A stretch of DNA of 64,000 nucleotides from CAZNPL01 sp964574815 (GCA_964574815.1 CAZNPL010000021.1:1-64000), one strand, 5' to 3'; shown: positions 43,023 through 56,170, numbered from the stretch's first letter. Notes: generated by a model from the letters alone, not told the origin. Numbers and translations are program-made.

Positions 43023-44054
43023 ATGCATAAGAATCCCACCCAGGTTCCACCGGTTCACACGCCCGTCCCCGAAGGCCTGATCGAGACGCTCGAAGCGTGG
43101 GAACGCCCGGTCGTCATCGGTCACGTTCGCCCCGACGCCGACTGCCTCGGCTCGATGTTCGCCGTCGCGTTGACCTGGCCCGGACACGACCGAGCTGCCC
43201 CCGTATCCCTGCCGGCCGGATCGATCTCCCAACGGTTGGAGTTCCTGGTTGAGTGGGCGGACCTTCCGCTCGCCACCGCGGATGACTTCGCCGGCGCCGA
43301 CGGATTCGTGGTGACCGATACGGCCAAAAAGTCGCGCTGCAACGTGGACGAGGCGCTCGGCGAAAACTGGTCCGCCGATCGCCGCATCATCAACATCGAT
43401 CATCACGTTTCCAACACGCGCTTCGGGGACTTCAATTGGATTGATCCCGCGGCGGGCAGCTCGGCCGAGCTGATCTACAGAGCCATTCGAGCCGCCGGCC
43501 GGCCCGTCACGCCCCTGGTCGCCTCTCTGCTCTACGCCGGCATCCACAGCGACACGGTCGGCTTCTCGCTGCCGACCACAACGGCCTCGGCGCTGCAAGC
43601 GGCCGGTGAGTTGGTCCAGGCCGGCGCCCGCGTCGCCGAATTGGGCGAGAAGCTATGCAGAAGCCAGACGCCCAGCGAGTTCGCACTCAATCGCGTGATC
43701 TACGACAACACCCAAATTGTGGCCGACGGACGGATCGCCTACAGCACTGCAAATTACGACGAGATCACAGGTGCCGGCTGCACGCGGGCCGACATCGACG
43801 ACCAGGTCGTCATCCCGCGCAGCGTGAGAGGCACGCAAATGGCCATCCTGTTCACCGAGGGTGACAAGGGCAAGATTCGACTCAACCTCCGCGGCGAAGC
43901 GGGCGTCGATGTTCTGCCTCTGGCTCGAAAGCTCGGCGGCGGCGGTCACGACGAGGCCGCCGGGGCCATCATCGACGGAACGATCGAAGAGGCCATCGGC
44001 CAGGTCATCCCGCTGGCCACCGAGCATCTCGACGACCGCACGTCCGGTGTCTAA
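43023..44054 (+). CDS. DHH/DHHA1 phosphoesterase (NrnA-like)
   Basis: A 343-residue exonuclease-type phosphoesterase. The DHH domain carries HVRPDADCLGS, VTDTA and the DHH motif in INIDHHVSN; the DHHA1 domain ends with KLGGGGHDEAAGAI. Relatives such as NrnA degrade short oligoribonucleotides and dephosphorylate 3'-phosphoadenosine phosphate. ATG 43023 is chosen; the ORF start at 42870 falls in the palindromic repeat. The next gene begins 12 bp after the stop, so they are probably co-transcribed. Confidence 0.9.
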   Translation: MHKNPTQVPPVHTPVPEGLIETLEAWERPVVIGHVRPDADCLGSMFAVALTWPGHDRAAPVSLPAGSISQRLEFLVEWADLPLATADDFAGADGFVVTDTAKKSRCNVDEALGENWSADRRIINIDHHVSNTRFGDFNWIDPAAGSSAELIYRAIRAAGRPVTPLVASLLYAGIHSDTVGFSLPTTTASALQAAGELVQAGARVAELGEKLCRSQTPSEFALNRVIYDNTQIVADGRIAYSTANYDEITGAGCTRADIDDQVVIPRSVRGTQMAILFTEGDKGKIRLNLRGEAGVDVLPLARKLGGGGHDEAAGAIIDGTIEEAIGQVIPLATEHLDDRTSGV

Positions 44055-44066
44055 ACTATCCCAATC

Positions 44067-45458
44067 ATGAACAACATCGAAAAAGTCGCCGTCATCGGTC
44101 TGGACTGTGCTGAGCCATCCCTCGTCTTCGAACGCTGGGCCGACGATCTGCCCAACCTGAAACGCCTGATGTCCGCCGGTACGTACGGCAACCTGACGAG
44201 CTGCATCCCGCCGATCACCGTGCCGGCGTGGTCGTGCATGGCCTCGAGCTGCGATCCCGGCAAGCTCGGCATCTACGGCTTCCGCAACCGCGCCGACCAT
44301 TCGTACGACAAGCTCAGCATCGCGACGTCGCTGGCCGTCAAGGAGCCGCGCCTGTGGAACATCCTCTCCGACCACGGCAAGGAGTCGATCGTCGTCGGCG
44401 TGCCGGGAACCTTTCCCATCGCCAAGCCGAGTAAAGGCTGCATGATCACCAGCTTCCTCACGCCGGGGGTCGATTCCGACTACACCTGGCCGCCGCAACT
44501 CAAGAAGGAAATCGCCGACCTGGTGGGCGAATACATGGTCGACGTGCGCAACTTCCGCACCGACAACAAACAGTGGCTGCTCGAACAGATCTACGAAATG
44601 ACCGACAAGCGTTTCAAGGTCATCAACCATCTGCTCGAGACCCGGCCGTGGGACCTGTTCTTCATGGTCGAGATGGGCGTGGACCGCATCCACCACGGCT
44701 TCTGGAGCTTCATGGCCCCCGAGCACCATCGCTACGAGCCCGGAAACCCCTTCGAGAACGCGATCCACGATTACTACGTGCACCTCGACGACCTGATCGG
44801 CGAGACGCTGCAGCGCATGGACCTCGACAAGACGGCGGTCTGGGTGGTCAGCGACCACGGCGCGAAGACCATGATCGGCGGCTTCTGCTTCAACACCTGG
44901 CTGATGAACGAGGGCTACCTGCACCTCAAAGAATCCCCGGCGCCGGGGCAGAAGTTCGACGTCAACAACGTCGACTGGTCGAAGACCCGCGCCTGGGGTG
45001 ACGGCGGCTACTACGGGCGCTGCTTTATCAACGTAGAGGGGCGCGAGCCGAACGGCCTCGTGCCGCAGTCGCAGTACGAATCGTTCCGCGACGAGATCAA
45101 GTCAAAGATCGAGGCCGTCCCGGACCACGAGGGCCAACCGATGCGTAACGTAGCCCACCGCCCCGAAGACCTATACAGCGAGAGAAACCGCGTTCCCCCG
45201 GATCTGGTATGCATCTTCGGCGAGCTCCGCTGGCGCAGCGTCGGCTCGTTAGGCCACGATTCCATTCATACCTTCGAAAACGACACCGGCCCGGACGACG
45301 CCAACCATGCCCAGGAAGGCATGTACATCATCGCGCATCCCAGCCTCGCCCCCCAAGGCCGCCGGGACGACGCGACGCTGTATGATGTGGCGCCGACAAT
45401 CCTCAAGATGCTCGATGTGCCCGCGCCGCCGCACATGCGCGGCCGCGTCTTGACCTGA
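44067..45458 (+). CDS. Alkaline-phosphatase-fold phosphodiesterase/nucleotide pyrophosphatase
   Basis: A 463-residue enzyme of the type I phosphodiesterase/nucleotide pyrophosphatase group. Metal and nucleophile positions fit: IGLDCAEP (Asp), ITVPAWSCM (Thr nucleophile), MGVDRIHHGFW (Asp and His), VVSDHGA (Asp-His) and ANHAQEG (His). No signal peptide, so it is probably cytoplasmic. Its substrate cannot be told. The pairing with a DHH phosphoesterase suggests a nucleotide or phosphate turnover unit, but this is inference. Confidence 0.88.
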   Translation: MNNIEKVAVIGLDCAEPSLVFERWADDLPNLKRLMSAGTYGNLTSCIPPITVPAWSCMASSCDPGKLGIYGFRNRADHSYDKLSIATSLAVKEPRLWNILSDHGKESIVVGVPGTFPIAKPSKGCMITSFLTPGVDSDYTWPPQLKKEIADLVGEYMVDVRNFRTDNKQWLLEQIYEMTDKRFKVINHLLETRPWDLFFMVEMGVDRIHHGFWSFMAPEHHRYEPGNPFENAIHDYYVHLDDLIGETLQRMDLDKTAVWVVSDHGAKTMIGGFCFNTWLMNEGYLHLKESPAPGQKFDVNNVDWSKTRAWGDGGYYGRCFINVEGREPNGLVPQSQYESFRDEIKSKIEAVPDHEGQPMRNVAHRPEDLYSERNRVPPDLVCIFGELRWRSVGSLGHDSIHTFENDTGPDDANHAQEGMYIIAHPSLAPQGRRDDATLYDVAPTILKMLDVPAPPHMRGRVLT

Positions 45459-45689
45459 TCGGGGCTGCTTTGTCACCCGCGCACCGGAGCTTACCCCGGG
45501 AACCGTCGATAGATGCCACTCGCAGTTCGTCCGCCAATGCATTGCTGCCTCCAACTCAGTATCGGGATAGGTTCTAATATCCGGCTCGTGCAGCGTTAGT
45601 GTTGCGCGAATTGCCTCCCGTACATCAAGATAGAGTGATCATTTTCAACCGTCCCTCCAGGACTCGACCGGGTGTGGGCGGCATCGTCT

Positions 45690-45735
45690 CCCAGCGAAAA
45701 ATCGCTGGGCCATTCTCAATCGCCCCTACGGGGCT
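45690..45735. terminator. Double hairpin between convergent genes
   Basis: CCCAGCGA-AAAA-TCGCTGGG (45690-45709) is an 8-bp perfect stem, and GCCCCTACGGGGC follows (45723-45735). The second hairpin contains the stop codon of the leftward sensor kinase. It probably ends transcripts from both sides. Confidence 0.6.
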
Positions 45736-48700
45736 GATGTGGGCATCCGCCCGTGCGGTTCGGCGTCCGCCGGGCGGTGTCCTGAAGTACCATTCGCTAT
45801 TTTATCAACGACTGTTTCCAAAGCGCGAAGCTCGCGTCGGGTACCGGTTACGCCTCCCGCCTTGATCCTGGATAGGACACGCCCGGCCTGTTCGGACAAG
45901 GGCATGAAGCCCATCATGCCGCCCGTACCGGCCAACTGATGGAGGATTTCTCGTGCCACCTTCAAATCCCCCTTATCTACCGCTGCCTCGATGCGCTCGA
46001 GTCGGGCAGGTAGGTCGTGCGTGAATTCGGCCACGAGCGCTGCCCGACGTGCGCTACCCGCGGCGTCGCCGCCCTGCGATCTGTTCCCCTCATGCCGTGC
46101 AGGTCCACGCAGGTAGTCTGCGGCTCGTTCGACAATCTCCCCCAGCGACATGGGCTTGATCCATAAATCGTCGAATCCGCTCTCGATAATCCGACGACGT
46201 TCGTCGCTGGTGACGGAGGCAGTGGTTGCAATGATCGGTGCCAGGCAACCTTTCCGCCGAAGCTCCAGCATCGCCGCGGTACCGTCCATGACCGGCATGC
46301 GAATGTCCATGAGGATGAGGTCGTATGTTCGTTCCGTAACGGCGTTGACGGCGTCCTTTCCGTTGTCGACCGCGGTCACGGCGGCGCCCGCGTCACGGAG
46401 GGCGTGGGCGATCAGGGCCTGGGCATCCCGAGCATCCTCCGCCAGCAACACCGAGCCGGCAACCTGGTACCGAAACGGGGCAGGCCGCTTGCTTTCCGAA
46501 GTTTCCGGCGACATCCCGATTTCACTGGGCGAGACCCACTCCACTGCATCGACAGGACCAGTCGGCACCCGCAGCGTGAACGTGCTTCCGCGTCCCTCCG
46601 CACTTTCGAGTTCAAGCGTTCCCCCCAGTTCCCTGGCGATCGTTCGCGCCAGCGGCAAGCCCAGCCCCACGCCCACGGAAAGGCAACCGGGACAGGGCTG
46701 TACCTGCTCGAACGCCTCGAAAATGCGCTCGTGGTCGGCATCGGGAATCCCCGTTCCCGTGTCCTCGACGGCGATGACCAGCGCCGGCTCCCCGTTCCGC
46801 GCGTGCATTCTCGCGCGAACGTGCACGTGCCCCTCGCTCGTGAACTTCAGCGCGTTGTTGACCAGATTGATGACCGCTTGCTTGAGCCGCAGGGGATCCG
46901 TGCGGATTCGGCAGGGCACCGCGCCATCGCAGAACACGCGGAACTCGACGTCCGGTTTATGATACGGCAGTTGGGCGACGGTACGTACGTCGGACAGAAT
47001 ATCCACAACGGAGCACTCGATCGGATGAACTGCGAACTTGCCCGATTCCAAACGGGCAAGATCGAGCAAATTGTCGAACAGTGACAACAGATAGCGGCCG
47101 TTTCTGGAAATGATTTCCTCATAATCCATTTCCTCGTCGGCGCTGCCGGCCCGCTTATTGGACACCTCCGCGGCACCGAGCATGGCCATCACGGGCGTCC
47201 GAACCTCATGCGTCAGATTCGCGAGCAGAACGCTTTTCGCCCGGCTGGCCACCTCCGCCGCGCGGCGGGCGCGCTCGAGTTCCTCGGCCGTGTGCTTCTG
47301 CTCCGTGATGTCATGCAGTCCTCCGATCAGCGCCGGCTCACCGTCGTAGACCATTCTTTGCAAGGAGACCAGGCACCAGAGAGGAGTGCCGTCCGCTCTC
47401 CTCGTAGTCAGCTCGTGTCCCTGTGCGTGGCCGACTTTCCGAACCTCTGCGAGCATCCTTTGGCGCTCCGCGGGGCCGCCAAAGAACTCTTCCGCACGGC
47501 GGCCGATCAAATCCTCGACGGGTATTCCCAGCGTTTCGGCCATCAGCGAGTTGGCGTACAAAATCGTGGAGTCTGATTCCCGACCTATGAGCATCGGGAT
47601 CGGCACCGCCGCGGTCATCGCCCGAAAACGCGCCTCGCTTTCGCGAAGCATGGCAGTCCGTTCGGCGACGACCTGCTCCAGTCTGATAGCCTGACCCCTC
47701 GCCCGATATCGCGCGACCACCGCGACGACACCAAGCAGAGCCAAACCAACGACCATTGCGGTCGCAAGAGGCCAGAACCACCGGCGTTGGGCCAGCGGAA
47801 TTGCCGCGACGCGAAACTGCATCCGGGCCGGCGTCGGGTCGACGTCCAGCCCTTGATCTCGCGCGCGGACTTCAAGCGTATGTCGGCCCGGCCTGAGCGA
47901 AGTCGCAAGTCCCCCCACCGTCGCAAGTCCCCCCACCGGCGCCGGACCGAATTTGGACCACGGCTGCCCGTCTATCCGCCAGGAATATTCGAAGGAACCT
48001 TCGCTTCGCACGCGAAAACGTTCGACCGCCCCAAACGCCACGGAAAGCGGGTCGCCTTCCTTCGCCACAGTCTGCGCATCAACGATCAATGTCTCCGGCG
48101 GAACACCGTCCCGTCGGTAGCGAAGAACACAATCGTCCAATCCAATCCACAGGTCGTCTTCGGCGCTTCCGACCGCTTTATACACCACACGTTCAACGGG
48201 CAATGCGAGCGGCGCGGGCACCGCGCGCGCCTTGCTCCCAACCGCGTAGACAATCCCCTGCGATCCAAAAAAAATAGTCCCATCCGGACCGCGCCCACAC
48301 GCGCGGATTCGCCTGTCCAAGTCGTAATAGTTCCACGCCCCGTCCCTGAAGCAGCCGACCCCTGTTCTCCCCCCGGCAGTACCGTCGTAGGCGAACCAGG
48401 TCTCGCCTTCACGGTTCACGGCCCCGGAAACCCTCTCGCCCGGAATATCTTCAATCCGGCGCCACGATCCGTCCGCAAAAACGAACAGCCCGAAGTGACC
48501 GATAAGCCAGGGGCAGCCACTATGGTCCACGTGCAAACTTGGCCTGTAATCGGTGATCAGTTCGGGCACGGCAATTGTGGTGATCTCGCCACCCGCGACG
48601 TGGACCATGCGCGGTTGCCGTCCGGACTCCGGCAAGATGAGACAGTAAACGCCACCCTCCGGATCGGCGTCGCATCCTCGGAAATGACCTTCCTGCAACT

Positions 48701-50120
48701 CAGCGGGAGACCAGTCACGCCATAAAACGCCGTCAAAAACGCTGAGCACGTTGTGCCCGCGCTCATCCATCCCGTAGAGCCAGGAACGGTCGCGTGCATC
48801 GAGCGCGTGGCCGCAAGTCGTGTGGATACCCGTCTCGGCGGGACCGTAGGTGATGATATCATCGTCTACGAAGCGAAAAACGGTGGTCCGGCTGAGGCCC
48901 CATACCTCCGAATTCCGGCCACGAGAAATCGTGAACACGGGACACGGAACCGACGCCCAACCATTGTTTCCTGTCAAACGAACGATGGTGCCATCCCCGA
49001 TGAACCATACGCGGCCCTGGTCGTCCACCAACGTTGGTTCCGGCTCGCCCGTGTACTCCGCCCACTCACCGCTCGACCGACCCCAGCGTACGAGCAGATC
49101 GTAACCCACGGCCCAGACGGAACCGTCCGGTGCCGCGGTGACGTACGTGGCCTCGCCGGGCAAGTGAAACTTCTCCGTCAAGGCAACAAAGCCCGAACCG
49201 GTCCACGCCTCGAACCGTTTCGGCGCGTCGTAGCCGCCGGATAGCGTGACGATCGTGCCATCGTCAAGCACCGCGAGCTTCAGGTGGTGCAACTCGTTCC
49301 GAGCGTTCTCAATTCGCGACCACTTCCCATCCCGAAAGGCGAAGACGGCGTGTTCCGCAGTCGCCAGAACGCCGAAAGATGGCGACTCCGCGATCGACCA
49401 GAAGTATTCGTCGTGTTCCGGAAAGTCCGAAGCCTCGAGCGGTTGGTGCCAGCGCCCGCCGTCTCTGACGGCCAGTCCGTCTCTGCTGAGCACGTATTGG
49501 CGGCCGCCGGAATCGCGGAAGTAATCGCTCACGTAGTCGCTGGGTAGACCGTCGTATTGGCGATAAACCGCCCATACCCCCTGCCGATACGACGCCAGCC
49601 CCGCCGAAACACCCGGCGTCAGCCACGTGTCGCTGCAAAACCAAAGAGTGCCGTCCGAGTCCTCCACAATTCGGCGCACGTTCGGACCAGCCAGATGCGT
49701 GTTCTCGGGAATCGAGATGTCACCCCGTAGGTCACGTACCGCGATGCCCCTGTCCGTTCCGGTCCAGACCCGGCCGTCGCGCGCAACTTGAAGACAGCGC
49801 ACAAAATCGCTCGGCAGACCATCGTCCTGGGTGAAACGGGTCCACGTGTAGCCATCGTAGAAAAGGAGCCCTTCGGCCGAGGCGATCCAAGCGTTCCCGT
49901 TACAGTCAAAGTCCACGAAGAACACGAACCGCCCGGTGAGCCCGGCGTCCTCCAGAAGCGACTCCACCTGCCAGCTACCTTGTATGGACTCGGTCGGTTG
50001 AAACGGCTGCCATTCAATGACCCGGCTGTGCGAAGCGCCACCGGCGAACACGACGGAGCATGCCTGCAGTAATACGAGACAGGCCAGGACCCTCCTTTGC
50101 ATCCCCATCGGGCACGGCAT
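45726..50120 (-). CDS. Hybrid sensor histidine kinase with sensory propeller, PAS, receiver and Hpt domains
   Basis: A 1464-residue hybrid two-component protein. After a signal peptide (1-26) the periplasmic region holds a two-component propeller (~45-690, for example WTRFTQDDGLPSDFVRC) and a Y_Y_Y domain (~715-790). A transmembrane helix lies near 800-825. Cytoplasmic parts follow: PAS (~850-960), HisKA (LLANLTHEVRTPV, phospho-His), an ATPase domain (NLVNNALKFTS, DTGTGIPD), a receiver with the phospho-Asp in LILMDIRMPVMDG (~1290), and an Hpt domain with HQLAGTGGMMGF (His ~1430). The signal is probably a polysaccharide or other extracellular ligand, as for similar proteins. No separate DNA-binding regulator is adjacent. 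Confidence 0.93.
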   Translation of the reverse strand: MPCPMGMQRRVLACLVLLQACSVVFAGGASHSRVIEWQPFQPTESIQGSWQVESLLEDAGLTGRFVFFVDFDCNGNAWIASAEGLLFYDGYTWTRFTQDDGLPSDFVRCLQVARDGRVWTGTDRGIAVRDLRGDISIPENTHLAGPNVRRIVEDSDGTLWFCSDTWLTPGVSAGLASYRQGVWAVYRQYDGLPSDYVSDYFRDSGGRQYVLSRDGLAVRDGGRWHQPLEASDFPEHDEYFWSIAESPSFGVLATAEHAVFAFRDGKWSRIENARNELHHLKLAVLDDGTIVTLSGGYDAPKRFEAWTGSGFVALTEKFHLPGEATYVTAAPDGSVWAVGYDLLVRWGRSSGEWAEYTGEPEPTLVDDQGRVWFIGDGTIVRLTGNNGWASVPCPVFTISRGRNSEVWGLSRTTVFRFVDDDIITYGPAETGIHTTCGHALDARDRSWLYGMDERGHNVLSVFDGVLWRDWSPAELQEGHFRGCDADPEGGVYCLILPESGRQPRMVHVAGGEITTIAVPELITDYRPSLHVDHSGCPWLIGHFGLFVFADGSWRRIEDIPGERVSGAVNREGETWFAYDGTAGGRTGVGCFRDGAWNYYDLDRRIRACGRGPDGTIFFGSQGIVYAVGSKARAVPAPLALPVERVVYKAVGSAEDDLWIGLDDCVLRYRRDGVPPETLIVDAQTVAKEGDPLSVAFGAVERFRVRSEGSFEYSWRIDGQPWSKFGPAPVGGLATVGGLATSLRPGRHTLEVRARDQGLDVDPTPARMQFRVAAIPLAQRRWFWPLATAMVVGLALLGVVAVVARYRARGQAIRLEQVVAERTAMLRESEARFRAMTAAVPIPMLIGRESDSTILYANSLMAETLGIPVEDLIGRRAEEFFGGPAERQRMLAEVRKVGHAQGHELTTRRADGTPLWCLVSLQRMVYDGEPALIGGLHDITEQKHTAEELERARRAAEVASRAKSVLLANLTHEVRTPVMAMLGAAEVSNKRAGSADEEMDYEEIISRNGRYLLSLFDNLLDLARLESGKFAVHPIECSVVDILSDVRTVAQLPYHKPDVEFRVFCDGAVPCRIRTDPLRLKQAVINLVNNALKFTSEGHVHVRARMHARNGEPALVIAVEDTGTGIPDADHERIFEAFEQVQPCPGCLSVGVGLGLPLARTIARELGGTLELESAEGRGSTFTLRVPTGPVDAVEWVSPSEIGMSPETSESKRPAPFRYQVAGSVLLAEDARDAQALIAHALRDAGAAVTAVDNGKDAVNAVTERTYDLILMDIRMPVMDGTAAMLELRRKGCLAPIIATTASVTSDERRRIIESGFDDLWIKPMSLGEIVERAADYLRGPARHEGNRSQGGDAAGSARRAALVAEFTHDLPARLERIEAAVDKGDLKVAREILHQLAGTGGMMGFMPLSEQAGRVLSRIKAGGVTGTRRELRALETVVDKIANGTSGHRPADAEPHGRMPTSAP
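47903..47938. repeat. 18-bp perfect tandem duplication in the sensor kinase gene
   Basis: TCGCAAGTCCCCCCACCG occurs twice in a row, adding six residues in frame (VGGLAT repeated) to the Y_Y_Y domain. Confidence 0.85.
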
Positions 50121-50522
50121 CCGTCAGAGTAAAGGTCGTGCTCCAGATCTGCACCCGCCATCTTACCACAACACCGCGGCAAAATCGAAGAATCCCGAGC
50201 CCCAACGTGGAATCGCCAAATTGCGTAGCCGAGACCAAACCTGCAACTGCGCCGATCCTCTGGCGTACGGCGCGGCCCCATAGAGAAGCCGCCATCAGCA
50301 CGGCTTTAATGCAACGGTACGCCCCGGGACCACCGCCAAAGGAGACCCTGCGAACTCTGCGGACAACCACGGTCTCCAACGTAAATACCTGGCCTTTCGG
50401 TTCGACAGAGTCGTTCGTCTGAGCGGTGGTACTCGATTGATGTGGTGCGATAATAATGCCATCCTTAACGGAGATTGCGGTGTACCGATGGCAATGAAGA
50501 GTCTGACCCGATCGAGGGCAGG
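50121..50522. other. 402-bp divergent region
   Basis: It lies between the sensor kinase (leftward) and the PQQ-propeller gene (rightward). A T/A-rich spot near 50451-50457 could be a -10 box for the latter, without a convincing -35. No gene or hairpin is supported. Confidence 0.4.
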
Positions 50523-51806
50523 ATGACGACGAACGAGTTGCGGATCACGTCCGACAGAAAGGTGGGGCCCGTCACGTCACGTCGCCGGGCCGCGTGGGCG
50601 GCATCGCTCGCGTCCGTTGTGTTCGCCATTTCACCCGCGCATGCCCAATGGATGCAGTACGGCGGCCCAGGGCAGAACTTTCACGTTGAAGATGTCGGCA
50701 TCGCCGCAAAGTGGCCGGATGACGGCCCGCGGAAGACGTGGGTTCGCAAGCTGGGTGAGGGGTACTCGGCGATCCTGGCCGACGCCGGCCGGCTGTACAC
50801 GATGTATCGCGCCGGCGAAAACGAGGTCGTGGTCTGCCTCGACGCTGCCGACGGCAAAACCGTTTGGGAGTACGCCTACAAGTCCTCGCCGGTCGAAGGG
50901 CATCTTGACGAGTACGGGCGTGGACCCAACGCGACGCCGCTACTCGCCGACAGCCGCCTCTACACGATCGGCATCGCAGGCGACATGCACTGCCTTGACC
51001 TACGCGACGGCCACGTCCTCTGGTCTCACGATTTCGTGAAGGAATTCGGTGCCTGGATGCCGGAGTTCGGATATTCCCAGAGCCCCATTGCATACCGGGA
51101 CACCGTGATTGCCCTGGTCGGTGGGAAGGATCACAGCATCATCGCCTTCGACAAGGCCGGCGGACACGTCGTCTGGAAGAATCTGCGCTTCGTGAACAGC
51201 TATTCGACGCCGAGAATCCTGAAAATCCACGGTGAAGATCAACTCGTGACGTTCATGGGTCAGGAGCTGATCGGCACGGACCCGACCTCGGGCGAACTGA
51301 AATGGCGATACCCGATCGAAAACCAATACAAACAGAACATCACGATGCCGATTCCGCTCGACGACGATTTACTTGTTGTTTCGCAGTACCAGATCGGTGC
51401 ACGCGGGCTGCGAATCACAAAGGGCGAGTCGTTCAGTGTGAAGGAACTTTGGTCACAGCGTAAAGTACAGTTCTTCTACGCCAGCTCAGTGCGCATCGGC
51501 GACTACGTCTACGGTTCCTCGGCTTCCCGCGCCGCGCCCATCATCTACGCCGTGAACATGAGGAGCGGTGACATCGCCTGGCGCGAGCGCGGCTTCGCCC
51601 CGGCGTACTTCGTCGGCGTGGGCGACCGCGTGATCATCCTCGACGAAGACGGCTATCTCGCGCTGGCCACCGTCGATCCCAAGGGTCTGAATGTCCATTC
51701 CAAGGTCCAAATGCTCGACCCTCCGGCCCGAACCGCCCCGACCATCGCCGGCCACATGCTCTACGCCCGCGATCAAACGCACATCATGGGCCTGGACCTC
51801 CGCTAG
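50523..51806 (+). CDS. Exported PQQ-type beta-propeller protein
   Basis: A 427-residue exported protein. A basic n-region and hydrophobic stretch (WAASLASVVFAISPAHAQW) form a signal peptide cleaved near AHA. The mature part consists of PQQ-like blades, with repeats such as VVCLDAADGKTVWEY, MHCLDLRDGHVLWSHDF and IIAFDKAGGHVVWKN. The Trp-rich blades recall outer-membrane assembly protein BamB and PQQ enzymes, but I see no catalytic residues, so its role is unclear. ATG 50523 has GAGGGCAGG just upstream; the ORF start at 50475 adds a non-signal tail. It stands before the sigma-factor gene. Confidence 0.85.
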   Translation: MTTNELRITSDRKVGPVTSRRRAAWAASLASVVFAISPAHAQWMQYGGPGQNFHVEDVGIAAKWPDDGPRKTWVRKLGEGYSAILADAGRLYTMYRAGENEVVVCLDAADGKTVWEYAYKSSPVEGHLDEYGRGPNATPLLADSRLYTIGIAGDMHCLDLRDGHVLWSHDFVKEFGAWMPEFGYSQSPIAYRDTVIALVGGKDHSIIAFDKAGGHVVWKNLRFVNSYSTPRILKIHGEDQLVTFMGQELIGTDPTSGELKWRYPIENQYKQNITMPIPLDDDLLVVSQYQIGARGLRITKGESFSVKELWSQRKVQFFYASSVRIGDYVYGSSASRAAPIIYAVNMRSGDIAWRERGFAPAYFVGVGDRVIILDEDGYLALATVDPKGLNVHSKVQMLDPPARTAPTIAGHMLYARDQTHIMGLDLR

Positions 51807-51829
51807 GAGCGTTGGCAGAGCCATCACCA

Positions 51830-51859
51830 TTGCCGTCTCCCCCGCGCGTGTGATATACT
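51830..51859 (+). promoter_or_regulatory. Predicted promoter of the ECF sigma gene
   Basis: TTGCCG, 18 nt, TATACT, about 57 nt upstream of the sigma-factor ATG. Confidence 0.45.
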
Positions 51860-51916
51860 TTGACGGGCATGTTCCGTGGTTGATCTCGATGATCACCGGG
51901 CCGGAGACTGACCAGA

Positions 51917-52537
51917 ATGGACGAGGATTCCGCGCTGTTGGGGCAAATGGTCGCCGGGGATGCGCAGGCGCTGCGGACGCTTCTGGAGCGCCATGGGCCG
52001 CGCGTGTGGGCCGAGATCGACGCCGACATCGGCCAGCGCTGGCGCTCCATGCTCGACGCGGATGACGTGATGCAGGTGACCTATCTGGAGGCGTTCCTCC
52101 GGGCGGATCAGCTCGAAGCTCGGGATACGGCCGGCTTTGTCGGGTGGCTGCGGCGAATCGCCCGGAACAACCTTCGCGACGCGATCAAGGAGCTGGACCG
52201 CAAGAAACGCCCTCCCCCGGGCATGCGCGTGCACGCGCCGGCCGGCGAGGACTCCTACGTCACGCTCGTCGAGATGCTGGGCACCGAGACCGCAACGCCG
52301 AGCCGGCACGTCGCTCAAAAAGAGGCGGCCGAGGCGATTGAGGCCATGCTGAACCGACTGCCGGAGGACTACGGCAAGGTCGTGCGGATGTACGACCTGC
52401 AAGGGCGAGAGATCGGAGAGGTCGCCGCGGAAATGGGTCGATCGGCCGGAGCCGTGCACATGCTGCGGGCCCGGGCCCACGATCGGCTTCGAGACCTTCT
52501 TGGCGCCGAGACGAACTTTTTCACGCATACGGCGTGA
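51917..52537 (+). CDS. ECF-type RNA polymerase sigma factor
   Basis: A 206-residue sigma-70 family factor with regions 2 and 4. Region 2 includes MLDADDVMQVTYLEAFLR (core binding), followed by VGWLRRIARNNLRD. Region 4 includes LNRLPEDYGKVVRMYDL and the DNA-binding EIGEVAAEMGRSAGAVHML. It belongs to the ECF-like group frequently found next to Ser/Thr kinases in planctomycetes, which is what the downstream gene is. No anti-sigma factor gene is present, so the kinase may provide control. Confidence 0.9.
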   Translation: MDEDSALLGQMVAGDAQALRTLLERHGPRVWAEIDADIGQRWRSMLDADDVMQVTYLEAFLRADQLEARDTAGFVGWLRRIARNNLRDAIKELDRKKRPPPGMRVHAPAGEDSYVTLVEMLGTETATPSRHVAQKEAAEAIEAMLNRLPEDYGKVVRMYDLQGREIGEVAAEMGRSAGAVHMLRARAHDRLRDLLGAETNFFTHTA

Positions 52538-52596
52538 TAGCGGGGCTGTACCCGTCGCCTCTGAAGCAGCCGTCTGCCGCCGCTCCGCAGCGGTGT

Positions 52597-52783
52597 GCCA
52601 CTGCTCTTGAGCAGTGGTGCTGCTAACAGGGTGTGATGGGTGCACTGCGCAAAAGCAGTGCCACCCGTGCTGTCTAGCGTGCTGAGGAGGGTGCCATGGG
52701 CAAGCTGCGCCGCCGTTGGCGGTTCCGCTTGCCCATGGGGCCCCTCGCTGAACACGTACCTGCTATTGAGCAGTGGCACCCTT
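52597..52783. repeat. Cluster of palindromic repeats between sigma factor and kinase
   Basis: 52598-52617 is CCACTGCTC-TT-GAGCAGTGG, the exact reverse complement of 7732-7751. A degenerate copy (GCACTGCGC, AAGCAGTGCCACCC) follows at 52642-52666. 52686-52740 is a good copy of the ATGGGCAAGC/GCTTGCCCAT family. 52764-52783 ends GAGCAGTGGCACCC. At least four elements are stacked in 190 bp. Confidence 0.78.
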
Positions 52784-52831
52784 GTGGAGCCGCGGACAAC
52801 AACTTATGCCGTTGTTTAACACGGAACAGCC

Positions 52832-55813
<2,982 letters not shown>

Positions 55814-56003
55814 CGCACGCCGCGAGTTTCAACGCGTTAGTACCGGCGCGCTTATCGCATGCCGATTGGGATACCTTGTGCCCATTTTGCTCAACAAGCG
55901 CCCTCAGCTCGGGCCAAGAAACGATAGGATTCTCAATTACCAGCGCGGGTGGCATAAGCATCCCGGAGGCGGGGCGAGCCTGAGGCGGACTTGCCCCCGG
56001 CTA

Positions 56004-56020
56004 TCAGCCCTTCGGGCTGA
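56004..56020. repeat. Intergenic hairpin with TTC loop
   Basis: TCAGCCC-TTC-GGGCTGA, a 7-bp perfect stem with the same TTC loop as the hairpins at 9661 and 56152. Confidence 0.6.
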
Positions 56021-56151
56021 GAGGCAAGCGAGTGTATCGAGATGCGCCCTATGATGCTAAATGACCAGACGCATCAAGTTGAACCCTACGACGCCAATGT
56101 CCGGCCTGGTCGCTTGCGGCTCCGATGCTTGTGCGTCGCTCCTTCCCCCGC

Positions 56152-56170
56152 CCTTTCGCTTCGCGAAAGG
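56152..56170. terminator. Hairpin after the MATE gene
   Basis: CCTTTCGC-TTC-GCGAAAGG, a perfect 8-bp stem 48 nt beyond the leftward MATE stop. No T-run; the CCCCC before it and GGATG after it match the layout at 9661-9687. Confidence 0.5.
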
